Shown here: positions 27,654 to 37,800 of the stretch, one piece after another
Position numbering within the stretch: the first letter of the stretch is position 1
How the letters are laid out: each line of letters opens with the position of its first letter
DNA from: Aquimarina algiphila
GTDB lineage: Bacteria; Bacteroidota; Bacteroidia; Flavobacteriales; Flavobacteriaceae
Assembly (NCBI RefSeq): GCF_007489275.1
Contig: NZ_VLNR01000016.1
Span: 34,230-98,229, forward strand
Length of the DNA stretch: 64,000 nucleotides
Reading direction: 5' to 3'
Translations under genes and position numbers: made by a program
Notes under the pieces: generated by a model
Database searches by the model: none
Seen by the model: the letters and a program-made list of their open reading frames with translations, nothing else
Told to the model about the DNA's origin: nothing

Positions 27654-29075
27654 ATGATCATTGCAATTGGTTTATATAGCACTCTCACTCTTTTAGCTAT
27701 TCTGCATATTATTCTTTACGGTTCTAGACCAACAAAATCCTTAAGCTGGCTTCTTATTGTCTTAATATTTCCATTCATAGGTATTATTTTATATATCATT
27801 TTTGGTATTAACCGAAGAAGATTCAAGTTTTTTAAACTTAAACAGACCGTTAGAAGACGCTTATATGATGAAAATTTTCGAAATCGATTAATCAAAGAAC
27901 AAAAAATTGAATTTGAAAATAAGAAAAGTGCCAAGTTATCCACACTATTGCGAAACAGTTCAAATTTTGTTACTCAACCAGCAAACCGAGTTAAAGTGCT
28001 ACAAAATGGAAAAAAGACTTTTGATATCATTTTTGAAGAACTACAAAAAGCTGAAAAATTCATACATCTGCAATACTATATTTTTGAAGAAGGAGAATTA
28101 TTTGACAGATTATATTTCCTACTAAAAGAAAAGCTAGAAAATAATGTTGAAGTACGAATTTTATATGACGCAATAGGTAGCTATTCATTACGAAAAAAAG
28201 CAATTAAAAAATTCAGAGACATTGGGGCAAGTGTATACCCAATAATGCCATTACATTTTGGAAGTTTTTTGTTTACTTTAAATTATCGTAATCATAGAAA
28301 AATTATTATTGTAGATGGCAAAGTTGGTTTTACTGGAGGGGTCAACATCTCTGACAAATATATCAATCCAAAATCAGAACTTGGTATTTGGGATGACACA
28401 CATTTATATTTAAATGGTCCAGCAGTAGACAGTCTACATCGAGTGTTTATAAAGGATTATTATTTTGCAAGTAACCAAGAGTTATTGCTAACCAATGATT
28501 ACTTACCCGAAATTGAAAAACATGGAGATGTAAAAGTACAGATTGTAGCGGGTGGGCCTGATGCTGATCATCCTTCGATTATGCAGCAATATATTACTAT
28601 GATTAACCTTGCCGAAGAATACATTTATATTTCCAACCCCTATTTCATTCCAAACAATGCGATGCTTGAAGCTTTAAGAATAGCAGCTCTAAGCGGAGTA
28701 ACTATCAAATTATTGGTCCCAAAAAAATCAGATTCCTGGTTGGCAAAATATAGTATGCTTTCATTTTTTGAAGAATTATTATTTCTAGGAATTGAGATCT
28801 ACCAACAAAAAGATGATTTCTTACACAGCAAAGTTATTGTAATGGATGGGGAAATTGCTTCTGTAGGTTCAGGTAATTTTGATCACCGAAGTTTTGAACA
28901 CAATTTTGAAACTAATGCTTTGATCTATGACTCTCCAATTGCAGAAAGTATTTGTAAAGATTTTATCACAGATTGTGGGGAGAGTGTATTATTAGACTAT
29001 GAAACCTATAAACAAAGGGGGATAAAAAGAAAATTGTCTGAAGGTATTGCACGATTCTTTAGTCCTTTGCTATAG
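27654..29075 (+). CDS. cls: cardiolipin synthase (phospholipase D superfamily)
   Basis: The 473-residue enzyme has two N-terminal membrane helices (about 1-22 and 31-50) and two HKD motifs. His214-Lys216-Asp221 lie in HRKIIIVDGKVGFTGG and His391-Lys393-Asp398 lie in HSKVIVMDGE. This is the bacterial ClsA plan: it condenses two phosphatidylglycerol molecules to cardiolipin and glycerol in the inner membrane. It fits a stress island that adjusts membrane lipids and tension. The spacer to the following porin gene is 150 bases. Confidence 0.95.
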   Translation: MIIAIGLYSTLTLLAILHIILYGSRPTKSLSWLLIVLIFPFIGIILYIIFGINRRRFKFFKLKQTVRRRLYDENFRNRLIKEQKIEFENKKSAKLSTLLRNSSNFVTQPANRVKVLQNGKKTFDIIFEELQKAEKFIHLQYYIFEEGELFDRLYFLLKEKLENNVEVRILYDAIGSYSLRKKAIKKFRDIGASVYPIMPLHFGSFLFTLNYRNHRKIIIVDGKVGFTGGVNISDKYINPKSELGIWDDTHLYLNGPAVDSLHRVFIKDYYFASNQELLLTNDYLPEIEKHGDVKVQIVAGGPDADHPSIMQQYITMINLAEEYIYISNPYFIPNNAMLEALRIAALSGVTIKLLVPKKSDSWLAKYSMLSFFEELLFLGIEIYQQKDDFLHSKVIVMDGEIASVGSGNFDHRSFEHNFETNALIYDSPIAESICKDFITDCGESVLLDYETYKQRGIKRKLSEGIARFFSPLL

Positions 29076-29186
29076 TAGACATCAAACTATTCTTTATAAT
29101 TGCCTAAATTCTGTTAAATTATATTCCTCTGATGAAATGAGTTAAAAACTCAGTTTTTTGAGTCAATCTCTCCTATTTACTCATTG

Positions 29187-29194
29187 TAGTTTTG
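29187..29194 (+). promoter_or_regulatory. candidate -7 box TAGTTTTG upstream of the porin gene
   Basis: TAGTTTTG matches TAnnTTTG and lies about 30 bases before the ATG at 29226. ATGAGTTAAAAACTCA, a small imperfect palindrome, lies about 50 bases further upstream. No well-spaced -33 box is evident. Confidence 0.3.
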
Positions 29195-29225
29195 GCCTAA
29201 TAAAAATTAAAAACAAAAACATACA

Positions 29226-29831
29226 ATGATGAAAAAAACAACTCTATTCTTAAGCCTTATTTTCTGCAGTGCGACCCTATTAGCACAAGAAGTTGAAAAC
29301 AGATTTCAATTCGGAGCACGTGCTGGTGTCAACTTTTCAACAGTTACAGGAGATGATTTTGAAGAACCAAATTCGAGAACTAGTTTTTATGCAGGTCTTG
29401 TAGCTGAAACTTTTATAACAGAAAAATTTGCTCTTCAAGGAGAAGTATTTTACTCTGGACAAGGGTTTGACATAGAAGAAACAACTTTTGCCGGTGTGAC
29501 TGTAACTCCTGAAGCAGAATTTCAAATAGATTACATTCAAGTGCCACTTTTGGCAAAAATCTATTTGATCGAAGGATTTAACATTCATGCAGGTCCGCAG
29601 TTTGGTTTCAAAATTAATGAAGAGCTAGATACTGATCCAACAGGAGACGGTGGAGATTTTGACACTGATCGTATCAAAGATTTTGATTTTCAATTGGCAG
29701 CTGGTGCAGAATTTAAATTAACTAAAAGCTTTTTTATCCAGGCAAGATATACCTATGGCTTTTCTGAAATTGTAGAAGATACCGATGCGCATAATTCTAC
29801 TTTCTCAGCTGGTATTGGATTTATGTTCTAA
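29226..29831 (+). CDS. outer-membrane beta-barrel protein (porin family, OMP_b-brl_2)
   Basis: The 201-residue product has a signal peptide (MMKKTTLFLSLIFCSATLLAQ). About eight amphipathic strands follow, including FQFGARAGVNFSTV, FALQGEVFYSGQGFDI, IDYIQVPLLAKIYL and FFIQARYTYGFSEI, ending in an aromatic residue (GFMF) as outer-membrane barrels do. It is an OmpA/OmpX-size barrel without a periplasmic domain. A close paralogue lies at 33284-33883, with the antiporter, USP and MscS genes between. Confidence 0.9.
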   Translation: MMKKTTLFLSLIFCSATLLAQEVENRFQFGARAGVNFSTVTGDDFEEPNSRTSFYAGLVAETFITEKFALQGEVFYSGQGFDIEETTFAGVTVTPEAEFQIDYIQVPLLAKIYLIEGFNIHAGPQFGFKINEELDTDPTGDGGDFDTDRIKDFDFQLAAGAEFKLTKSFFIQARYTYGFSEIVEDTDAHNSTFSAGIGFMF

Positions 29832-29848
29832 AAAAGTTTTTAAAAGAA

Positions 29849-29901
29849 AATTTAATAAACAAAGGGCTTGCAGGTAAAGCAAGCCCTTTGTTTATTAAAT
29901 T
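29849..29901 (+). terminator. perfect 23-bp hairpin terminator
   Basis: Arms 29849-29871 and 29879-29901 are exact complements with a 7-nt loop, GGGCTTGC/GCAAGCCC in the core, and A/T flanks that give a T-run. It follows the porin stop by 17 bases. Confidence 0.85.
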
Positions 29902-30238
29902 GTTGTGCATTTTGATTTTTTTATTAAAACTTATCAATTCAATTCGACATAGGGAAAAAGTGTATCCAAAACAAAATTTTTGGATCAAAAAAGATATTCT
30001 CGAAATAATTTTTTTCAATTTCATCCTGAAAAATCATTCGAGCTGAAGCTTTTCCTAAACATTCTTTTCTTAATACTAAAATGGTTATTTAATTCGTATG
30101 ATATCACTAAAACTAATCAAAAGTCATATGGAATTTTTCAGATCCTTATGATTGTTGAACTTACAAAAAGGTTTTAATCTATTTATTAAAATTCATACGA
30201 TTTTGTAATTAAAAAAACACAAGTGATTAAGATACGCT
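29902..30238. other. intergenic stretch, nothing recognised
   Basis: About 340 A/T-rich bases between convergent genes. Frames here start with TTG and have no credible protein features. No RNA gene was seen. Confidence 0.5.
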
Positions 30239-31423
30239 TTATTCATCATTTTGTTTTTTTGAACGAATTAGTTTTTCTGACAATGCAATCCAGAAAGGGC
30301 TTATTATTAAAGTTAAGGAGATAAGAGTTATAGTAAAATTATAAGAGAAATCTTCTATTATACCTAAACCAAGCGCCGTGGAGCTAATTAAAAAACTTAA
30401 CTCTCCTATTTGAGCTAGAAGGGCTCCTCCTAAAAAAGCTTCTTTCCAACTATTTGAAAATACTTTTAAGATCAGTGTGTTCAACAAATGATTGGTTATA
30501 TACACTATTAAAATAACCAAAAGGATGATCCAAAGATTATCATTTACAAAACCCAAATCAATTTGCAGTCCAACACTTATGAAAAATAAGGAAACAAATA
30601 ATACTCTAAATGAATGTAAGGTGTCGTGTATCCAATGTGTTGCTCTAGCGGCATTAATTATCATTCCTCCTACAAAAGCCCCTAAGGCGGGAGAGATTCC
30701 GAAAAATGATGTAGCCAAAGCGCAGCCAAAGCATAGAAAAATTGCCATAAAAACTTGAAGTTCATGATCTCTATATATCCTTTTTGAAAAAGGTAGAAGA
30801 ATAGATCCCTTAATATAAATATATACTAGTACGGATACAATAATGATGGCTCCAATAATCATTAATATAACATTCTCTGTAGATTCAGTTTTTCCACCTA
30901 ACTGAGAAATAATAATTAACAAAGGCACAAAAACTACATCCTGCGCTAATAAAATACTCAGTACATTTTTACCAATTTTTGTCTCTATAAGATTCTTATC
31001 CTGAAGAAGTTTAATTACTACTGCAGAACTGCTTAGAGCAATTACAAATCCAAGTACGACAGATCTGGCTAAACTCCAGTTAAAAAAATATCCGATTAAA
31101 AATACCATTACCACGCTCAACATAATTTGTAACAACGTACCTAGCACTGCAAGTTTCCATCGTTTCAAAAAATCAATAAGATTGATTTCCATTCCAATAA
31201 AAAATAATAAAAGAATTACACCAAGTTCACCCAAAAGTTGGACAGATTCTTTATCATCTATAATTTTCAAACCATGTTCACCAAGAAAAATTCCCACTAA
31301 GATATACCCAATAATATACGTTTGATTCAATTTTCTTAAAATAATACTAAGAATAATAACCAATATTGCTACGATAGAGATTAGTTGTACAATAGGTTCA
31401 ATATTAGAAATTAAAAGTGTCAT
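30239..31423 (-). CDS. Kef-type cation:proton antiporter (CPA2 family)
   Basis: The 394-residue protein has about twelve membrane helices with the CPA2 pattern. IGMEINLIDFLKRW, then LGFVIALSSSAVVIKLLQ, ALGAFVGGMIINA and FFISVGLQIDLGF match Kef/GerN-like exchangers. It lacks the C-terminal TrkA-N domain of KefB/C. It likely exchanges K+ or Na+ for protons at the inner membrane. It is divergent from a tandem universal stress protein across 127 bases, a common pairing in which the USP may regulate the antiporter. Confidence 0.93.
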   Translation of the reverse strand: MTLLISNIEPIVQLISIVAILVIILSIILRKLNQTYIIGYILVGIFLGEHGLKIIDDKESVQLLGELGVILLLFFIGMEINLIDFLKRWKLAVLGTLLQIMLSVVMVFLIGYFFNWSLARSVVLGFVIALSSSAVVIKLLQDKNLIETKIGKNVLSILLAQDVVFVPLLIIISQLGGKTESTENVILMIIGAIIIVSVLVYIYIKGSILLPFSKRIYRDHELQVFMAIFLCFGCALATSFFGISPALGAFVGGMIINAARATHWIHDTLHSFRVLFVSLFFISVGLQIDLGFVNDNLWIILLVILIVYITNHLLNTLILKVFSNSWKEAFLGGALLAQIGELSFLISSTALGLGIIEDFSYNFTITLISLTLIISPFWIALSEKLIRSKKQNDE

Positions 31424-31550
31424 AAATATCTGTTTGCATGTAATTATACCAAGTTACTATTTCTTTTTATTTAAAAATCGTAATCAATCTTATAAATATT
31501 TCACTTTACAATATTTAGTATATTTAATAAACTCTTTAAACTTGATGTAA

Positions 31551-32399
31551 ATGAAACAGATTGTGGTTCCTATTGATTTTTCTGACAATTCAAATAATGC
31601 ATTACAGTATGCAAAAACCCTATTCAGTTCTGAAATTTGCACATTTTATCTGTTAAATGTTTATATCAGTAATCCTTCTAATTTATTAAGTAAAGAATAT
31701 AATGATTCGATTTTGACTGAGATGTCTCAAGAATCTGAAAAAAACCTCAAAATATTACTAAATAAAACTAATAAAGAAAATGATAATAACCACCATAATT
31801 TTGAAATAGTTTCCAGAGCGAATACTTTAGTTAACGCAATTAACCATATGTTAAATACAAAAAAAATCGATTTTATTACAATGGGGGCTAAAGGAACTAA
31901 AGGCATGTTTTTAGGAAGTAATACTGTAAAGGTGATCAACGGAGTTGAAAACTGTCCTTTATTAGTGGTCCCTCAAAGTTATATCCCTAAAAAGCCTTCA
32001 CTTATTGCATTTTCGACCAACTTTAAACGAACTTTTGTTAAAGACGAATTAAATCCACTTATTGACATTGCTTTATCTAATCATTCAAAAATTAATATTG
32101 CTAGAATCATGATAGAAGAGTATTTAAATGATTATCAAAAAGTAAACAAAGAAACTCTTAAAGTGTTATTTAAAGATTTAGATTATATTTTTTGCAAAAT
32201 AGATGTTGAAACATCAGAAACTAATGCATTAAAAGAGTTTGCAACACAGACAGAAAGTGATTTAATTGCTTTAGTACATCATAAACATAATTTCTTTCAA
32301 AAATTAATGGAAGAAGATGTAGTAGACAAAATAACATTTAATAGCCCTCTACCCTTATTAATATTACCTGAATTAAAATTAAAAGAAACAGCCAAATGA
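31551..32399 (+). CDS. tandem universal stress protein
   Basis: The 282-residue cytosolic protein contains two USP-like halves. The first runs from MKQIVVPIDFSDNSNNALQY to GSNTVKVINGVENCPLLVVP, with a GxxGxxxGSxT-like ATP-binding loop (GAKGTKGMFLGSNT). The second, from SLIAFSTNFKRTF, is shorter and more divergent. It is the typical Bacteroidetes double-USP form. It lies between an antiporter and an MscS-like gene, consistent with an osmotic or ionic stress role. Confidence 0.92.
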   Translation: MKQIVVPIDFSDNSNNALQYAKTLFSSEICTFYLLNVYISNPSNLLSKEYNDSILTEMSQESEKNLKILLNKTNKENDNNHHNFEIVSRANTLVNAINHMLNTKKIDFITMGAKGTKGMFLGSNTVKVINGVENCPLLVVPQSYIPKKPSLIAFSTNFKRTFVKDELNPLIDIALSNHSKINIARIMIEEYLNDYQKVNKETLKVLFKDLDYIFCKIDVETSETNALKEFATQTESDLIALVHHKHNFFQKLMEEDVVDKITFNSPLPLLILPELKLKETAK

Positions 32400-32470
32400 G
32401 AATATCTTTTTATTTTTCTTAATATGTTTGAATAAAAAAATAATTTTACAAAAACTATAAAATATCCTTT

Positions 32471-33004
32471 ATGTTAATTTACAAACAAGAATTATTTCTT
32501 ACTATAATAGTTTTTGCTGTTATGACTTTAGTAATATTTATTACTAAGAGAGCTATTCGAAGATTTAGTTTTGTTAAAGCTATTGATGTTAATCGAAGAA
32601 AAATAATATTCAATCTAAGTTATCTTTTAATATATATTACAGGGGGTTCTTTTTTAGCTATTATTTGGGGTGTAGATCATAGACAGTTTGCGTTATTTAT
32701 TTCTTCCATTTTGGCTGTTTTAGGTGTAGGCTTTTTTGCGCAATGGTCTATTTTATCTAATTTAACAGCAAGTGTGATCTTGTTTTTTAGTCATCCCATG
32801 CGCATTGGTGATAGAATTAGAGTTTTAGATAAGGACTTTGAATGGACCGGTAAGGTTATAGATATTACGGGATTCTATCTTTTTATGAAAACCGATGATG
32901 AACGTGATATTACTCTTCCAACATCATTGGTTATGCAAAAGGGTATAGAAATCCTTAAGACTGAAAATTCTCACATTAAGGAAAGTGAAGCTAACCAATA
33001 TTAA
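32471..33004 (+). CDS. short MscS-like protein without the C-terminal domain
   Basis: The 177-residue protein has three N-terminal helices, then the MscS beta-domain start (FFSHPMRIGDRIRVLDKDFE), but ends after KIIDI-type strands. The usual 80-100 residue alpha-beta domain is missing. The pore helix (SSILAVLGVGFFAQWSILSN) has bulky residues where canonical MscS has Gly/Ala packing. It is either a small tension valve or an accessory membrane subunit. It follows the tandem USP gene by 71 bases. Confidence 0.85.
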   Translation: MLIYKQELFLTIIVFAVMTLVIFITKRAIRRFSFVKAIDVNRRKIIFNLSYLLIYITGGSFLAIIWGVDHRQFALFISSILAVLGVGFFAQWSILSNLTASVILFFSHPMRIGDRIRVLDKDFEWTGKVIDITGFYLFMKTDDERDITLPTSLVMQKGIEILKTENSHIKESEANQY

Positions 33005-33283
33005 GAATATAAATCTACACCATAGAATAAATTAAAGCTGCTTTCTTAGGTCTTTAACTTTTTTCAATTTCCGAATTTTAATTTTGATTACACCTAATTA
33101 TAAAGGCTTCTATAGCCATATTAATATTATATTTTTCATAAAGAACATATTACACTTTTTCTATAAAATTTAGTATTCGTAATTGATGGCTTTTTTAAAA
33201 TCTCAGAAGGGTTAAAGAATCGGCTATTTGAGTTAACCAATCAATACAATTGTTATTAATTTCAAAAATCTAATTATAGAATC

Positions 33284-33883
33284 ATGAGAATACGACAAAA
33301 ATTCTTATCACTAACAGTGGTTATATTTTTATGTGCAACTGGATTTACCCAGGATGATCCTTTACAATCTGCTTTGTTAGGTTTCAAAGGGGGTCTAAAT
33401 TTTGCAACAGTTAGTACAGAAAACCTAGATAGCCCAGATTTTAGAACCGATTTCTATGTTGGGTTAGCTGCTGAAGCAATGCTTACAGAAAAATTTGGGT
33501 TACAAATAGAAACATTATACTCTAGACAAGGATTTGAAATCCGACATCAATTCAGAGAAAAAAGAACAGTTAAAATTAATTATATCCAAGTACCTATTTT
33601 AGTCAAAGCTTACTTATTAGAAGGGTTAAATATACAAGGAGGAATACAATTAGGATTTAAACTCAATGGAGAAATTGATGATAGTTTATTAGTAAATGAC
33701 ATGGATCTAGAATCAGATGCTATAAAAAGTTTCGATTTTCAATTGGCCTCTGGGATTGAATACAAATTCAAAAATGGGTTCTTTATGCAAGTAAGATACA
33801 GTTATGGCCTCTCAGAAATTATTAATGATTCAGAAATACACAACTCTGTACTATCAGCTGGGATTGGGTTTATGTTTTATTAG
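33284..33883 (+). CDS. outer-membrane beta-barrel protein, paralogue of the 29.2-kb porin
   Basis: The 199-residue product has a signal peptide (MRIRQKFLSLTVVIFLCATGFTQ). Strands in the same order as at 29226-29831 follow: GFKGGLNFATVSTENL, KFGLQIETLYSRQGFEI, INYIQVPILVKAYLLEGLNI, FDFQLASGIEYKF, FFMQVRYSYGLSEI and GIGFMFY. It is probably an eight-stranded outer-membrane barrel that arose by duplication. TTTGAGTTAA occurs 48-57 bases upstream, as upstream of the ytxH-like gene. Confidence 0.9.
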   Translation: MRIRQKFLSLTVVIFLCATGFTQDDPLQSALLGFKGGLNFATVSTENLDSPDFRTDFYVGLAAEAMLTEKFGLQIETLYSRQGFEIRHQFREKRTVKINYIQVPILVKAYLLEGLNIQGGIQLGFKLNGEIDDSLLVNDMDLESDAIKSFDFQLASGIEYKFKNGFFMQVRYSYGLSEIINDSEIHNSVLSAGIGFMFY

Positions 33884-33889
33884 ACTTAC

Positions 33890-34795
33890 TTATATCTTTA
33901 GTTTCAAGCCAGCTCTAATATATAAACTGTTTTGATCATTGATGGTTAATACGTCTTCTTGATCGTTATCACGCAATCGTATATCGTTTATAACTGTAAA
34001 TCCTGCATAACTATATAACATCAAATGATTTGTTAAATACCTTTCATAGCCTAATCCCGAAAGTACAATAGTCATAGAGATATTACTAGCTGTTTTCTGT
34101 TCAGAAGTTACTAAATCAAAGAAGTTTCGATTATTTTGAATATTGGCAAAAAAACCATCTAGTGTAGTAAAAACCTGTAAAGCATTTTTTTTCTTGAAGA
34201 CATACTTAACATTAGATTTTGGGACTCCTAATACAAACGACCAATTAGAACGAAACTCTCGATAGTAATTTATAAAAGGTAATGGAAAAGGTCTCCCTGC
34301 ATTAGTAGAATATCGTAACCCAAGAATAAGTCTCCAAGGTTTATTTATATTTGGATCCTCTTTTTTATTTTTCACAAAATAAAAAGAACCGGTAAATAAT
34401 ATATCTTCGGAGTTTAAACCCTCTTTTTCAAAATTAGACGCAGCGATGGCTCCAGCTTGAGCAGCAAATCGCCAATTGTTTTTTAATTTAAAAGTATAAG
34501 CCAGGCTTGCTTCAAGAGAACTAAAACGCTCGAGACCATTAATATCAAAAGTAGTTTCATCTCGATATATAAAATTCACATTGCGATATTCAATACCCGG
34601 TACAAGATAACTTTCATTATCATTAAGTTTTACAGGATACTTGGCGAATATGCGTAACCTTCTAAATGAATTATCACTATTACGTTGTGGAAAAAAAGTA
34701 TATTCTATTCTGGATAGATCTGATACTTGAGCCCGAATAGTGGTTGTAAAAATTAACATTGCAAGAAGTAGACCATAATGATAATGATATGACAT
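33890..34795 (-). CDS. DUF6268-type outer-membrane beta-barrel protein
   Basis: The 301-residue product has a signal peptide (MSYHYHYGLLLAMLIFTTTIRA). The rest is a regular series of amphipathic strands (YLVPGIEYRNVNFIY, LEASLAYTFKLKNNWRFAA, WRLILGLRYSTNAGR, LYIRAGLKLKI) with a terminal hydrophobic residue, typical of an outer-membrane barrel. It is last in a four-gene minus-strand run (gaps 10, 12 and 7 bp) behind the phosphatase-barrel lipoprotein, so it is likely a partner of that protein. Confidence 0.82.
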   Translation of the reverse strand: MSYHYHYGLLLAMLIFTTTIRAQVSDLSRIEYTFFPQRNSDNSFRRLRIFAKYPVKLNDNESYLVPGIEYRNVNFIYRDETTFDINGLERFSSLEASLAYTFKLKNNWRFAAQAGAIAASNFEKEGLNSEDILFTGSFYFVKNKKEDPNINKPWRLILGLRYSTNAGRPFPLPFINYYREFRSNWSFVLGVPKSNVKYVFKKKNALQVFTTLDGFFANIQNNRNFFDLVTSEQKTASNISMTIVLSGLGYERYLTNHLMLYSYAGFTVINDIRLRDNDQEDVLTINDQNSLYIRAGLKLKI

Positions 34796-34805
34796 ATTTC
34801 AATTT

Positions 34806-37800
34806 TTAAAACTTAAAAGCAAAGGAAAATGAAAATCTAGCTCCGTCCTCTCCAGTAAAAAGATTAAAAGTTCCACTCATAGCATTAGCACTATTTACCC
34901 AAAAACCTCCACCATAGTCACTATGCCATTTATCTGATGTCTCATTATCAGCAATCCAGACTCTTCCGGTATCTACTCCAGTAAATATTCCTATTTGTAA
35001 CGGTAAAACTCGTGTTTTAAATTGGTTAAAACTATATCGAATATCTGCACTTCCGGCAAGAGAAGATTGCCCTGTAAAACGTTCGGTTCTATAGCCTCTT
35101 AATAAGTTTTCATCACCTAAATGAGCAGCCTGATAAAACTCATAATTCTCCCCGATATTAAATTGTCCTTGAGCTGCGGTTTTTAAAACCAGTTTACGAT
35201 TACGGGTTAGTGCATTATAAAATCCAAGATGGGGTTTGATATATCCAAAAGTCCTTTCTGCATCGTCAACATTCATACGCCCCCCAATATTAACTTCAAA
35301 TTTCATCCCTCTAGTTGGATTTACGACTACATCATAGCTTTCATAGCGATAAGTTCCATCCAACCCTAAGAACCATTTACGATCAAAGGCTTCTGGATCT
35401 TCCAAGTTAGCTTCCTGAGTAATAAAACGATCTGGTGTATCGTCAATTTTTATTCCCTCTATAGAACCCTTATATTCAAAATAACTACCTAAACGTCCAT
35501 TTTTGACTACCCCAAGAGAAGCACTATATGTACTTAACTTTACTCGGTTGTAATCAAAATCTAATTCATCTTGATTATTTTCAGTTTCATTTCCGAATCC
35601 AAAAAAGTTCACAGCAAAGTTTGGACTGGTGTATTTCAAACCAATTAAAAGATTATAATCTCCTAATATTCCTGCAAATTCTCCTCTGTATCCAATATCA
35701 AAACCTTGTGTAGCAAAATAATATCCCCCAGAAAAACTATGACTACTTGAAAAAGGATTTCTATGAAACCCATTGATAGTGTATACCCCCATAGGTCCAA
35801 TACGTACTCCATCATCAGGATTGAAACCAATAACAGGTAGTACGGAAGAAGAGGTTATTACGCCTTCATTTTTATCAAAATTATTAATTTGATAATTATC
35901 TGTAAATCGAATTTTTGCTCCACTTTTTTTGTCTATTGTATTGGGCTTACTCTTATGATCATAAACCGTAATCTTTCTTCCTTTTTTAAATCTATAAATA
36001 TCATTGTTTTGTCCTCCTATAATATTTATGTGAATAGGATTATCTACTTTTCCACTAGATTCAAATACATCATCATCATCAAGACCATAAATCCAAATTT
36101 CTTTAGTGTCTTTTTTATCAAATGTTTTATCGCTTACAACAACTCCCTTTTCTCCATCTTTGATTCTAGAAACTGTTACTCTAGTTTTTCCTTTTTTCAT
36201 TCGTTCGATATGAATAAGATCATCCTTATCTGTTCCTGTAATGATGGCTAAAGTTGTGAGATAATCATAGTACCGATTTACTATCTCCACTATATTTTGT
36301 CGCCTTCCCTTCAAATTTCTCTTTATCGTATTCAAATCTTCTCCCTCTGCTTCAGAAGGAATATTCTGAAAAGCACTTTCTATAGCTGCATCTGTTAGGT
36401 TTTCTTGTATAAATTTTGCCTGATTTAACCATTCTTCTCTTCCACTATTTTTGATAAGTGTACGATCCAACCTTGTCGCAGATGCATTTATCCACTTTAC
36501 ATCTTTTAATTCATCATCATAGACCTGAAACTGATTCGCAAATCCCATAAAACCTCTTAACGTACCCAAAAAACCACCATCAAAATTAGAAAATGCCTGA
36601 TCGCGATCTCTGGGAATAGGTTTAAAAATGTGATCACCATTCTCTAGTTCGTATTCTGCCCATCGCCATTGATCCTGATGACGATCCCAGTCTCCTATCA
36701 ACATATCAAATATTCTGGCTCTTATATAAGCTGATTCATCAATTTTATATTTTTCGTCTCTACGTAGCCTTTCATAAACATCAGAGGTACTTTCAATATC
36801 GTCAGGCTTTCCAAAAGAAGCTAAATCTTTATGATTTTCTTCTGGGCGTTCCTCTATCATATAGAGCTCCCCTCCATGATCTCTATTATATTTCCCAAGG
36901 GCTTTTTGTTTTGGGACAAAGTACACTTTGGGGTTGGTATGAAAAACACCAACAGCATCAGACAACTCTGGAATGACAGTAAATATATAAGGGTGTGCAG
37001 CTGTATAAAAATCGAGTAAAATATCTTCTGAAATAGTATTCTCAAGGGATTCTTCCACATAGTTGTTCTGAAAAATTGTGGATTGCAGAAACTTGATACC
37101 ACTTTTTTTCAGTGCTCGCATATTATATTGCTTACCTTCTTTACTTTGAAGTCGTAACGATCGAGTTTGATGCCCTCCACCTTTTCTAACTACTTCCAAT
37201 CCCCCATGGAGAGTATCTAAAATAGCAACTTTAGCCTGAATTTTCTTTCCGTATAAATCGCGATAATGGTCACCCCATATGCTTTCATAAAATTCAGTTT
37301 TATCTGTACTTTCTTTTTCATAGACTGAAGCAGATATAGTTTGTTGAGTTATTTCTTGAATAACACTTACATCATACTTTGGAATTTCTTTATAAATTTC
37401 TTTTCTAAACAATAATTTTGGTTCATTATTTTCTGCACCGTAATACGAAGCCCATACAGTACCATTTTTGTAAACATCCAATCTTACAAACCCTTGGCCT
37501 CCGTAGGCAAACAAACCATCATTACTTAAGGTAGCATACGAGTTTTTTGCACCAGACCCAGATACAATCTGTTTAATTCCCTTGTGCTCTATATATTGTA
37601 AAGAGTGTTCGTGACCCGAAGCAAAAATAATTCTGTTTGCTCCTTTAGCCAATGTTTCTAATCTTCGTACTAACGATTTGTACTGCTTGTTTTGGTTATC
37701 CTGAGTAGAAATAGCTCCTGCTGTACGAATTTGCATAGCTAATGACCCTAAAATAGGTAAAGGTACTTTTCTTTGGGATGGATATAAATGTTTAACTGGT

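Noticed and set aside
29980..30177. 65-residue frame after the 29.8-kb porin
   Set aside because: It begins with TTG, has ordinary A/T-rich composition, no motif, and overlaps no conserved feature.
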